Shown here piece by piece: positions 9,601-15,795 of a stretch of DNA of 29,132 bases. Under the pieces are notes generated by a model. The model ran no database searches and had not been told where the DNA came from. It saw nothing but the letters and a program-made list of their open reading frames with translations. Source of the DNA: Alphaproteobacteria bacterium (GTDB lineage: Bacteria; Pseudomonadota; Alphaproteobacteria; Caulobacterales; Caulobacteraceae); the NCBI GenBank assembly GCA_018895795.1, contig JAHINZ010000137.1:1-29132 (forward strand), in the 5' to 3' direction. The first letter of the stretch is position 1. Each line of letters opens with the position of its first letter. The position numbers and the translations under genes are program-made.

Positions 9601-9727
9601 CGATCTCTTCCACCGCGGTGTTGTCTTGTGCGAGCGCGCCGGTGGTCAGAGCCACCTGCGAGGCGCCGGCCAGCAAGGCCAACGCCAAGCCGCGCGTAAG
9701 CACGGCTTTCCGATGTTGATTAGTCAA
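6635..9727 (-). CDS. TonB-dependent outer-membrane receptor, probably for a carbohydrate
   Basis: The protein has 1030 residues. A signal peptide ends near ALAQ (31-34), followed by a TonB box EEIVVTG (40-46). A plug domain contains DSLQRIPGIQI (84-94) and NIRGL (104-108), and a long beta-barrel ends in the typical C-terminal Phe (GVRAKF). The start is a TTG at 9727 with GGGGAG eight bases upstream. There is no Met before the signal peptide, so the TTG is well supported. Such receptors import bulky substrates using energy from TonB-ExbBD. The size, the LacI regulator and the GH3 enzyme across the divergent region suggest an oligosaccharide; iron-siderophore uptake is less likely. Its mRNA ends at the hairpin at 6579-6613, and it is probably repressed through the palindrome at 9956-9973. 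Confidence 0.92.
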   Translation of the reverse strand: MTNQHRKAVLTRGLALALLAGASQVALTTGALAQDNTAVEEIVVTGVRGSQMKSVDIKRKQASIVDAISAEDIGKLPDVTIADSLQRIPGIQIKRDAGEGSTVNIRGLAQVITLLNGEQYLSAGNMGSAQPNLLDVPSQLMNQVLVYKSTDPKNALSGISGTIDLRTRRPFQMAEGLQIAGGLEGQTGERTKQNDYVGNALVSWRNDRVGIMASVAGSDSNLGNNSSGVVGLSGNNDWGGSAPNNFISPHGFESFNRVVERKRFGANLAFEADLGEGFTLIAEGFYAKLDEYNRAAGINISNRWDGGAFGVWTTPTAFESTGQKSSGNGRPWLAVDEYDINAWWVNTFSVNRTTKSTTKNYNLELKYDNGGPFTSEVRAIRANGNRLSMNGQAQGDLSNWQYADGRFNLFRDPADRTRGPFYPSSICSQYPASQRSNAVVGSAGGCYLNPNPKGYGANPQLHYNISGDKAIWSGFDRPLAGGLGAGKTLRDYMANKDSYAIAAFSSEGNNEIDSDMNVFRAEGHYAFDDHFLGFITKVDLGVRQSDRTVNVEQFHLFSPFYGGTPGAVQANGLPVPAAGCFAQWKAIDVVMNQDQCQAGEFVPNPAGGAPVFQGYTVNRPTKIDAYNNVIMVNDLGGITQGIPGFWVVDPHDFDNVAAFQKKVFGAAVRYQIPGQTYDVTLKEQSAYGALNFAAGKLSGNLGLHVIETHLLVKQNLTGATQNYGDTNLDVGDTVSSRKYTDWLPSVNAVYDFSDNLKFRFAYSKTMQPLDLGNYGGGLSIATADCGTKPGRCVTGASSSGNPNLDPWRSSNFDGAVEYYFGKASMVSVSAFKLKIDSFVTNGTTTGVFKDEDGSPRTVNVTQPIQGDGGSVKGVELGTKLAFSDLLTGGGFFSNFGVDANYTYSPSSESRLGLDGKKLPFTDNSKEQYNLIGWYQDDKWQARLAYNYRTDRLSSVTGSSGDNLPIFQKATGYVDVNVSYQVLDNVTVYANGSNVTGEIENYYVKFADGKTQYANQNEFEARYTLGVRAKF

Positions 9728-9955
9728 ATTCCTAGCTCCCCAACTACTCGTTTTTATGGATCGTTCGCCCCGTTTCCGGACACGTCATCTATGCGACGCG
9801 CTCCAGAACCGATTGAGCGTCTCCAAGCCCGGCGAGCCGCTTGTCCGCGATGTCCGTTCTTGACGGCGACCCCCGCCGCTCGGGCACTCGATTTCGGCCC
9901 AACGCCGTTATCGGTTGAGGTCAACATCATCAAATGTCCCGACCAAGTCAACAGG

Positions 9956-9973
9956 AATGTCAACGTTGTCATT
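9956..9973. promoter_or_regulatory. LacI-type operator in front of the receptor gene
   Basis: AATGTCAACGTTGTCATT is an 18-bp palindrome with one mismatched pair and the central CG typical of LacI-family operators. On the minus strand it contains TTGACA (9963-9958), a perfect -35 hexamer directed at the receptor gene, although no convincing -10 sits 16-18 bp away. Repression of the receptor by the adjacent LacI protein is inferred. Confidence 0.55.
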
Positions 9974-10130
9974 TCTGTTTCGCAGCGCTCCTTCACGCGT
10001 GATCGGCCCTAGTGGAAACCTCAGACCGCGCCGAAAATCCCTCACCGCACGTCAAAAACCGGACAATTTCGGCCAATATTTCGGATAAATCACTACTAAT
10101 GCGGTTGATTTCGGCGATCTACAGGTCAAA

Positions 10131-10146
10131 ATGGTAACGCTCCCAT
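10131..10146. promoter_or_regulatory. Second LacI-type operator
   Basis: ATGGTAACGCTCCCAT fits the pattern ATGGNANCGNTNCCAT, a LacI-family palindrome with central CG. It lies 258 bp upstream of the LacI start and 404 bp upstream of the receptor start. It could serve autoregulation or looping with the operator at 9956-9973 (about 175 bp centre to centre). Confidence 0.45.
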
Positions 10147-10232
10147 CTCGTTGAAGCCGCCCCTCGCGGCTCGGTCGATCGGCTCGCGTTTCGAAATTCT
10201 GGGTAGGATTTGGGTCGGAATGGCCAAGCTCT

Positions 10233-10298
10233 ATGACCCAAAAATGTCTCCATAAATGACCTGATATGACCTAAAATTGTCCCGCCTAATGACACAGT
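10233..10298. repeat. Two tandem 33-bp units with four ATGAC motifs
   Basis: Units 10233-10265 and 10266-10298 agree at 22 of 33 positions and share ATGACC, AAAA, TGTC and AATGAC in register. ATGAC(C/A) therefore starts at 10233, 10256, 10266 and 10289, giving a 23-10-23 bp spacing. The array is upstream of the LacI gene and may bind a regulator; the spacing corresponds to about two, one and two helical turns. Confidence 0.5.
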
Positions 10299-10403
10299 AG
10301 ACAGCGTAAGCTATGGCTTGAATGACGCGTCGCCTTGCCGTCGCCACCCTTGCCGTGGTGGAGTCGCGAGACAGAGAACGCGAAAACTGGGTGTAGAAAC
10401 GTA

Positions 10404-11447
10404 ATGGCGACGATCCACGATGTGGCCGCGCGAGCCGAGGTCTCGGCCAAGACGGTCTCTCGCGTGCTCAATGATCACGAGAGCGTCAGCGCCAAGACTC
10501 GCGACCGTGTGCGCGCGGCCATGCAGGACCTCGGCTACCAACCCAGCGCCGTGGCCCGCAGCCTGAGGTCTCACACATCCTCCTCGGTCGGCGTCCTGAT
10601 GGGCGATCCCAGCGGCGGCTATCACACCAAGGTCCACCACGCCCTGCTGCTGGCCTGTGTCGAGACCGGTCGCCATCTGACCGTCGACCTGTTCGATGGC
10701 CCTGTTCCCGGATGGCAGGATCGCATCCGCGCCTTTGTCGCCGACGGCGGCGTTCGCGAAATGATTCTGCTGCCCCCGGAATGCGATTTCGGCCCCCTCA
10801 AGGCGCTGATGCGCGAGATGGAGGTGCGCTGCGTGCTGATCTCGCCGACCAGCCCGGATCCCTATTTTCCGGCTATCGCGATGGATGATCGCGCCGCCGC
10901 GCGCGAGGTGGTCGAACACCTGTTCTCGCTGGGCCATACCCGCATCGGCCACATTTCCGGCCATCCGGACCATGCGGCCAGCACCCATCGCCGTAACGGC
11001 TTTCTCGAAGCCTATGCCGCGCGCGGCCTGCCGCGGCCCGCGCCGGAACTGTTCGCGGACGGTGAATTCACCTTCAAGACCGGCATCGAGGCGGCCAAGG
11101 TCCTGCTCGATATCGACGATCCGCCGACCGCGATCTTCGCCGCCAACGACGACATGGCCGCCGCGACCTGCATGGAGGCCCAGCGCCGGGGTCTGCGGAT
11201 CCCCGATGATATTTCCGTGGTCGGTTTCGATGACGCCCCGATCGCCGGCGTGATCTGGCCGACCCTGACCACCATTCGCCAGCCTTTCGAACAGATGGCG
11301 TTGCGGGCGTTGCAGACCTTCAGCGCCTGGAACGCCAATGACGCGGCCGGCAAGGGCGCCGCGTCCTTCCTGGCGCAGCACAGTCTGATCGTCCGAGAAT
11401 CGACCGGCCCGGTCCGGAGCAACGCTCAGCCGCGCCGCAAGACCTGA
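10404..11447 (+). CDS. LacI-family transcriptional regulator
   Basis: The protein has 347 residues. ATG 10404 places the helix-turn-helix right at the N-terminus (MATIHDVAARAEVSAKTVSR, then the hinge helix around QPSAVARSLRS), as is standard for the family; an upstream in-frame start at 10335 would add 23 unlikely residues. The remainder is a periplasmic-binding-protein-like sensor domain, including GHTRIGHISG and the FAANDDMA segment. Family members usually repress sugar genes and are released by a sugar or sugar phosphate. The gene is divergent from the TonB receptor and 74 bp upstream of the GH3 gene, which it probably shares an mRNA with. The two palindromes upstream are its likely operators. 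The inducer is unknown. Only a weak ribosome binding site is visible. Confidence 0.93.
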   Translation: MATIHDVAARAEVSAKTVSRVLNDHESVSAKTRDRVRAAMQDLGYQPSAVARSLRSHTSSSVGVLMGDPSGGYHTKVHHALLLACVETGRHLTVDLFDGPVPGWQDRIRAFVADGGVREMILLPPECDFGPLKALMREMEVRCVLISPTSPDPYFPAIAMDDRAAAREVVEHLFSLGHTRIGHISGHPDHAASTHRRNGFLEAYAARGLPRPAPELFADGEFTFKTGIEAAKVLLDIDDPPTAIFAANDDMAAATCMEAQRRGLRIPDDISVVGFDDAPIAGVIWPTLTTIRQPFEQMALRALQTFSAWNANDAAGKGAASFLAQHSLIVRESTGPVRSNAQPRRKT

Positions 11448-11521
11448 TCCATCAAACGCGCAGCCCCCGCGCCCGTGTCCGCACGGTCGGCGGGTTCAGA
11501 CAAAGAGTATTGGGAGGAAAC

Positions 11522-13786
11522 ATGAACCGGCAGACATTCCAGGGCTTGGCCCTGGCGCTGATGATCGGCGCGTCGGCGACCGCGCTGAACGCCCAGGCTC
11601 TGGCTCAGACCCTGGCGCCCGCGACCGCCGCCCCAGCGGACCAGCCCTGGCTGAACGCCGGGCTCGATCCCGACACCCGCGCCGACCTCGTGCTCAAGGC
11701 CATGACCCAGGACGAGAAGCTCACCCTGGTGTTCGGCTATTTCGGCGCGGACATGAAGCCCAAATACACGCGGATAGACGGCTCCCTGCCGGGTTCGGCC
11801 GGTTATGTGAAGGGCGTTCCGCGGCTGGGCATTCCCGCCCAGTGGCAGACGGACGCCGGCGTCGGCGTCGCCACCCAGGGCAGCGCCAAGGAAATGCGCG
11901 AGCGCACCGCACTGCCCTCGGGCCTGGCCACCACCGCCACCTGGAACCCCGAGCTGGCCTTCAAGGGCGGCGCGATGATCGGCTCCGAGGCGCGAAATTC
12001 CGGCTTCAACGTCATGCTGGCCGGCGGCGTCAACCTGACCCGCGAACCGCGCAACGGCCGCAACTTCGAATATGGCGGCGAAGATCCCCTGCTGGCCGGC
12101 GCGATGGTCGGGGCCCAGATCAAGGGCATCCAGTCCAACCACATCATCTCGACCGTCAAGCACTACGCCTTGAACAACCAAGAGACCGGCCGCTTCGTGG
12201 TCAGCTCCAATATCGGTGACGCCGAGGCCCGCACATCCGACCTGCTGGCCTTCCAGATCGCCATCGAGACGTCCGACCCGCACTCGGTCATGTGCGCCTA
12301 CAACCGCGTCAACAGCGTCTATGCCTGCGAGAACGACTGGCTGCTGAACACGGTCCTCAAGAAGGACTGGGGCTATAAGGGTTATGTGATGTCGGACTGG
12401 GGGGCGGTGCATTCCGGCTCCAGGGCGGTCAATGCCGGGCTCGATCAGGAGTCGGCCGGCCAGGCCTTCGACAAGCAGGATTTTCTGGGCGACGTGCTGA
12501 AGGCCGACCTGGCCAGCGGCGCCGTCAGCACCGCCCGCCTCGACGACATGGTCCGGCGCATCACCCGCGCCCTGTTCGCCAGCGGAGTCGTTGATCACCC
12601 GGTCAAGATCGCCCCCATCGACTATGCCGCCAACGGCGCGGTCACCCAGGCCGACGCCGAGGAGGCGATGGTTCTGCTGAAGAACGCCGGCGGCCTGCTG
12701 CCTCTGGCCAAGACCGCCAAGACCATCGCGGTGATCGGCGCCCATGCCGACGTCGGCGTACTGTCGGGCGGCGGCTCGTCCCAGGTCTATCCGGTCGGCG
12801 GCCGGGCCGTGCAGGGCCTGCTGCCCGCCACCTGGCCCGGTCCGGTGATCTACTACCCGTCCTCGCCCCTGAAGGCGCTGCAGGCGCGCTTCCCGAACGC
12901 CAAGACCACCTATCTGGACGGAACCGACGCGGCGGCGGCGGCCAAGCTGGCCGCGTCCAGCGATCTGGCCATCGTCTTCGCCGACCAATGGACCACGGAG
13001 TCGGAAGACGCCCCGTCCCTGTCCTTGCCGCGCGATCAGGACGCGACGATCGCCGCGATCGCCGCGGCCAACGCCAAGACCGTCGTCGTGCTGGAGACGG
13101 GCGGCCCGGTGACCATGCCCTGGCTGGACAAGGTCGGCGCGGTGCTGGCGGCCTGGTATCCGGGCACCCGCGGCGGGGAAGCCATCGCCCGGGTCTTGAC
13201 CGGCGAAGTCGACGCCTCGGGCCGCCTCCCGGTCACCTTCCCCAGGAGCGAGGCCCAACTGCCGCGTCCCAAGCTGGACGGCGACCCCAAGACCCCGGAC
13301 GTCAAGTTCGACGTCGACTATGCGATCGAGGGCGCGGCCGTCGGCTACAAGTGGTTCGACCTCAAGAAGATCGAGCCGCTGTTCCCGTTCGGCTATGGCC
13401 TGTCCTACACCCGGTTCGCCTATTCGGACCTCAAGGCCCAGACCCAGGACGGCGTCGTGACGGTCAGCTTCGCGATCAAGAATGTCGGCGACCGTCCCGG
13501 CAAGGACGTGCCGCAGGTGTACGTCTCTCCCAAGGCCGGCGGCTGGGAAGCGCCCAAGCGTCTGGGCGGCTTCCACAAGGTTGCCCTGGCGCCCGGCGCA
13601 AGCACGACCGTCAGCCTGACCGTCGATCCCCGACTGTTGTCGGTCTGGGACGGCAAGGCGCACGGCTGGTCGATCGCGGCCGGCGACTATGAGGTGACCC
13701 TGGGCGCCTCGTCGCGCTCGACGGCGGCGACCGCGACCGTGACCCTGCAGGCCCAGGCCCTGCCCGCGTCGCCGATCGCCAAATAG
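11522..13786 (+). CDS. Secreted glycoside hydrolase family 3 enzyme (beta-glucosidase/xylosidase type)
   Basis: The protein has 754 residues. ATG 11522 follows GGGAGGA by six bases. The signal peptide covers about residues 1-29 (ending AQALAQ). The GH3 N-terminal barrel carries KHYALNNQE (213-221) and the nucleophile Asp292 in VMSDWG. The second domain carries ESED, with Glu493 as the likely acid/base just before SLSLPRDQ. A C-terminal fibronectin-III-like domain (about 640-745) is typical of the longer GH3 enzymes. It removes single sugars from the non-reducing end of oligosaccharides in the periplasm. GH3 also includes xylosidases and arabinofuranosidases, so the sugar is not fixed. It lies directly behind the LacI gene and ends at a hairpin shared with the convergent esterase. 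Confidence 0.92.
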   Translation: MNRQTFQGLALALMIGASATALNAQALAQTLAPATAAPADQPWLNAGLDPDTRADLVLKAMTQDEKLTLVFGYFGADMKPKYTRIDGSLPGSAGYVKGVPRLGIPAQWQTDAGVGVATQGSAKEMRERTALPSGLATTATWNPELAFKGGAMIGSEARNSGFNVMLAGGVNLTREPRNGRNFEYGGEDPLLAGAMVGAQIKGIQSNHIISTVKHYALNNQETGRFVVSSNIGDAEARTSDLLAFQIAIETSDPHSVMCAYNRVNSVYACENDWLLNTVLKKDWGYKGYVMSDWGAVHSGSRAVNAGLDQESAGQAFDKQDFLGDVLKADLASGAVSTARLDDMVRRITRALFASGVVDHPVKIAPIDYAANGAVTQADAEEAMVLLKNAGGLLPLAKTAKTIAVIGAHADVGVLSGGGSSQVYPVGGRAVQGLLPATWPGPVIYYPSSPLKALQARFPNAKTTYLDGTDAAAAAKLAASSDLAIVFADQWTTESEDAPSLSLPRDQDATIAAIAAANAKTVVVLETGGPVTMPWLDKVGAVLAAWYPGTRGGEAIARVLTGEVDASGRLPVTFPRSEAQLPRPKLDGDPKTPDVKFDVDYAIEGAAVGYKWFDLKKIEPLFPFGYGLSYTRFAYSDLKAQTQDGVVTVSFAIKNVGDRPGKDVPQVYVSPKAGGWEAPKRLGGFHKVALAPGASTTVSLTVDPRLLSVWDGKAHGWSIAAGDYEVTLGASSRSTAATATVTLQAQALPASPIAK

Positions 13787-13792
13787 TCAGCG

Positions 13793-13821
13793 GGCGCGGC
13801 CTCGGAAAACGGGGCCGCGCC
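13793..13821. terminator. Hairpin between convergent GH3 and esterase genes
   Basis: A perfect 9-bp stem, GGCGCGGCC with GGCCGCGCC, and an 11-base loop lie 6 bp after the GH3 stop and 6 bp before the end of the esterase gene. There is no clear T-run, so it may be a bidirectional, weak or Rho-assisted terminator. Confidence 0.55.
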
Positions 13822-13827
13822 TTCGGC

Positions 13828-14655
13828 TCAAGGACAGTCCGGCGCGCCGAGCCGGGCCTGGCCGGCGACCGAGGCCGGACGCACGCGCCATGAGATCGGC
13901 AGGCCCAAGACCTTCAGTCGGGTCGCCACCAAGGCGGCGGCCAGGCGCGCGCCGCGCTCGTTGGGATGGGTGCTGTCGCTGATCCCGTCGGGATAGCGCG
14001 CGACGTGATCCTGCGGGGTGTAGAATAGATACAGGCCGCGCGAGGCCAGCGGACCGCGCGCCTGCAGGGCCGCCATGCTGTCTGCGTCCAGGTCGATCAG
14101 GGGCGCGCCCGTCTCGGCGGCGACCCGTCGGATGGTCGCCGCATAGGAGCCGTGGGTGTCCCGGACCTGACCTTCCACGAAATTCCAACGGGCCAGGGGC
14201 GTGACCAGCACCGGCGTCGCGCCGGCAGTGCGCACATCGCCCACGAAGCGGCGCAGATTGACGGCGAAGTCGCCGTTCGGATCGGTGAAGCGTTCGATCT
14301 TCACCGTGTCGGCGTCATTGTGGCCAAACTGGATCAGCACGGTGTCGCCGGGCCCTAGCTTGGCCAGCAGCACCGACCACAGGCCTTCTTCAAGATAGGT
14401 TCGGGTCGAGCGTCCGCCCCGAGCGAGATTCAGAACCTCGACATTCGGAGCCAGCGAACACTTGAGCACCATGCCCCAACCCATCTGCGGATAGCGTTCA
14501 GGACCATAGGGCGCGGCGGTGGAATCGCTGGCGATGACGATCCGGGGATGGGGCGCGGGCGGCGGCGGCGCTAGACTGATCGCGGCGGCGGCGAGAGCGG
14601 CTAGGATCACGATTTCAACTCGCCTGGAGGAACAATCAGGATGAGGATTTCGCAT
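13828..14655 (-). CDS. SGNH/GDSL esterase, rhamnogalacturonan-acetylesterase-like (CE12)
   Basis: The protein has 275 residues from ATG 14655. SGNH blocks are in order: SDST (43-46, nucleophile Ser45), conserved Gly/Trp at 59-60, FGHND (110-114, oxyanion Asn113) and DSTHPNERGA, with catalytic Asp227 and His230. This pattern matches rhamnogalacturonan acetylesterases, which remove O-acetyl groups from pectic or related polysaccharides. An Ala-rich hydrophobic segment at about 14-29 suggests export. The start is uncertain: GTG 14610 would begin directly at the signal peptide, and neither start has a good ribosome binding site. It converges on the GH3 gene and is divergent from the sugar dehydrogenase, consistent with a role in trimming acetylated oligosaccharides for the GH3 enzyme. 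The precise substrate is inferred. Confidence 0.8.
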   Translation of the reverse strand: MRNPHPDCSSRRVEIVILAALAAAAISLAPPPPAPHPRIVIASDSTAAPYGPERYPQMGWGMVLKCSLAPNVEVLNLARGGRSTRTYLEEGLWSVLLAKLGPGDTVLIQFGHNDADTVKIERFTDPNGDFAVNLRRFVGDVRTAGATPVLVTPLARWNFVEGQVRDTHGSYAATIRRVAAETGAPLIDLDADSMAALQARGPLASRGLYLFYTPQDHVARYPDGISDSTHPNERGARLAAALVATRLKVLGLPISWRVRPASVAGQARLGAPDCP

Positions 14656-14711
14656 AGCCCCGGCTTCAGGGCCAAGCGCATTCCTCGACGGTCCGTGCCG
14701 ACCGCCCGGAA

Positions 14712-14743
14712 TTGCTTTACCTCGGCTATTTGTACGATAATAG
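14712..14743 (+). promoter_or_regulatory. Candidate promoter with overlapping operator for the sugar dehydrogenase
   Basis: TTGCTT (14712-14717), an 18-bp spacer and GATAAT (14736-14741) make a plausible promoter 33 bp upstream of the GTG start. An inverted repeat CTATT/AATAG (14726-14730 and 14739-14743) around TGTACGAT overlaps the -10. Such TGTAC-centred sites are common for GntR-type regulators, but no GntR gene is in the window. Confidence 0.4.
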
Positions 14744-14774
14744 GTGAGCCAAGTTCGACGGGGGAAAAGGCAGC

Positions 14775-15701
14775 GTGAGCATCATCAGGATCGGGATCGT
14801 CGGCGTGGGCAAGATCGCCCGCGACCAGCATGTCCCCGCCATTGCCGCGGACCCGGGCCTGGAGCTGGTCGCGGTGGCCAGCCGCAGCCACGCCGACGTC
14901 GGCGTGCCCGCCTTCGACTCCCTGGAAGCCTTGCTGGCCGACGGCCCGGACCTCGACGCCATCGCCCTGTGCACCCCGCCGCAGGTGCGCCGCGAAACGG
15001 CCCTGACCGCCCTGCGCGCCGGCAAGCACGTCTTCCTGGAAAAGCCCCCCGGCGCGACGGTCGGCGAGGTCGGCGACCTGTCGGCCCTGGCCGCCGAGCA
15101 GGGCGTCACCCTGTTCGCCAGCTGGCACTCGCGCTTCGCCGCCGGGGTGCCGGCCGCCAAGGCCTGGATCGCCGCGCACCAGATCACGTCCGTCGACATC
15201 CAGTGGCGCGAGGACGTCCGTCGCTGGCACCCCGGCCAGACCTGGATCTGGGAGGCCGGCGGGCTGGGCGTCTTCGACCCCGGCATCAACGCCCTGTCGA
15301 TCCTGACCGAGATCATGCCGCGCGAGGTTTTCGTCACCGACGCCCGGCTGCAGGTGCCCGAAAACGTCCAGGCGCCGGTCGCCGCCCACATGGCCATGAC
15401 CGACATCGCCGGCACGATGATCACCGCCGATTTCGACTTCCTGCAGACCGGCCCCCAGACCTGGGACATCACGGTGACGGCCAAGGACGGCAGGCTTCGG
15501 CTGTCCAGCGGCGGGGCCCGGATCGAGATCGACGGCGCGCCGGTGGTCCAGGCGGCCGATGCGGAATATCCGGGGCTCTATACGCGGTTTGGCGACCTGA
15601 TCCGGGCCGGCAAGTCGGAGGCCGACATCCGGCCGCTGGCCCTGGTGGCCGATGCGTTCCTGGTCGGACGCCGGGATCTGGTCGCGGCGTTTATCGAATA
15701 G
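14775..15701 (+). CDS. Gfo/Idh/MocA oxidoreductase, D-galactose/L-arabinose 1-dehydrogenase-like
   Basis: The protein has 308 residues. The start is a GTG at 14775 preceded by GGGGGAAAAGG. The N-terminal Rossmann fold has GVGKIA (10-15), and the family signature EKPP is at 89-92 with the catalytic Lys90. The stretch WREDVRRWHPG (144-154) followed by GGLGVFDPGINAL (162-174) is characteristic of the galactose/L-arabinose 1-dehydrogenase branch, which oxidises the sugar to its lactone with NAD(P). That is the first step of non-phosphorylative or De Ley-Doudoroff type catabolism. It is cytoplasmic. It is divergent from the acetylesterase with a promoter candidate in the gap. Its place here suggests that the polymer handled by the locus releases galactose or arabinose, but no lactonase or dehydratase gene is present to confirm this. 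Confidence 0.82.
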   Translation: MSIIRIGIVGVGKIARDQHVPAIAADPGLELVAVASRSHADVGVPAFDSLEALLADGPDLDAIALCTPPQVRRETALTALRAGKHVFLEKPPGATVGEVGDLSALAAEQGVTLFASWHSRFAAGVPAAKAWIAAHQITSVDIQWREDVRRWHPGQTWIWEAGGLGVFDPGINALSILTEIMPREVFVTDARLQVPENVQAPVAAHMAMTDIAGTMITADFDFLQTGPQTWDITVTAKDGRLRLSSGGARIEIDGAPVVQAADAEYPGLYTRFGDLIRAGKSEADIRPLALVADAFLVGRRDLVAAFIE

Positions 15702-15711
15702 GCGGGCGACT

Positions 15712-15778
15712 TACCCCCTCCGCGCTTCGCGCTCCTCCCCCGGAGGGGGAAGACGACCGCGACGCGGTCAGGAGGGGG
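15712..15778. repeat. Intergenic hairpin repeat (REP-like)
   Basis: Between convergent genes lie two stems: CCCCC-GGA-GGGGG (15737-15749) and GACCGC-GAC-GCGGTC (15755-15769). They are bounded by CCCCCTCC at the left and GGAGGGGG at the right, so the whole block can also fold on itself. This looks like one of the dispersed GC-rich intergenic repeats of this bacterial group; copy number cannot be seen here. Confidence 0.6.
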
Positions 15779-15795
15779 CCTGCTGAGTCAGCCGC

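Larger units (their letters stand above)
9728..10403. other. Divergent regulatory region between receptor and LacI gene
   Basis: This 676-bp stretch has no supported gene. Its AT content rises around 10060-10300 compared with the neighbouring genes. It contains two LacI-type palindromes, three GTCAAC repeats at 9920, 9947 and 9959, and a 33-bp tandem repeat at 10233-10298. The receptor promoter must fire leftwards and the LacI promoter rightwards from within it. Open frames crossing the region are antisense continuations of the receptor shadow and are not supported. Confidence 0.7.

Noticed and set aside
7601..10012. 803-codon open frame on the plus strand
   Set aside because: It is antisense to the TonB receptor and extends into the regulatory region; no motif or signal supports it.
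10233..10298. Tandem repeat considered as a CRISPR array
   Set aside because: There are only two imperfect units directly joined with no spacers, and no cas genes are present.
11426..13663. 745-codon open frame on the minus strand
   Set aside because: It is antisense to the GH3 gene, which has a signal peptide and catalytic residues in order.
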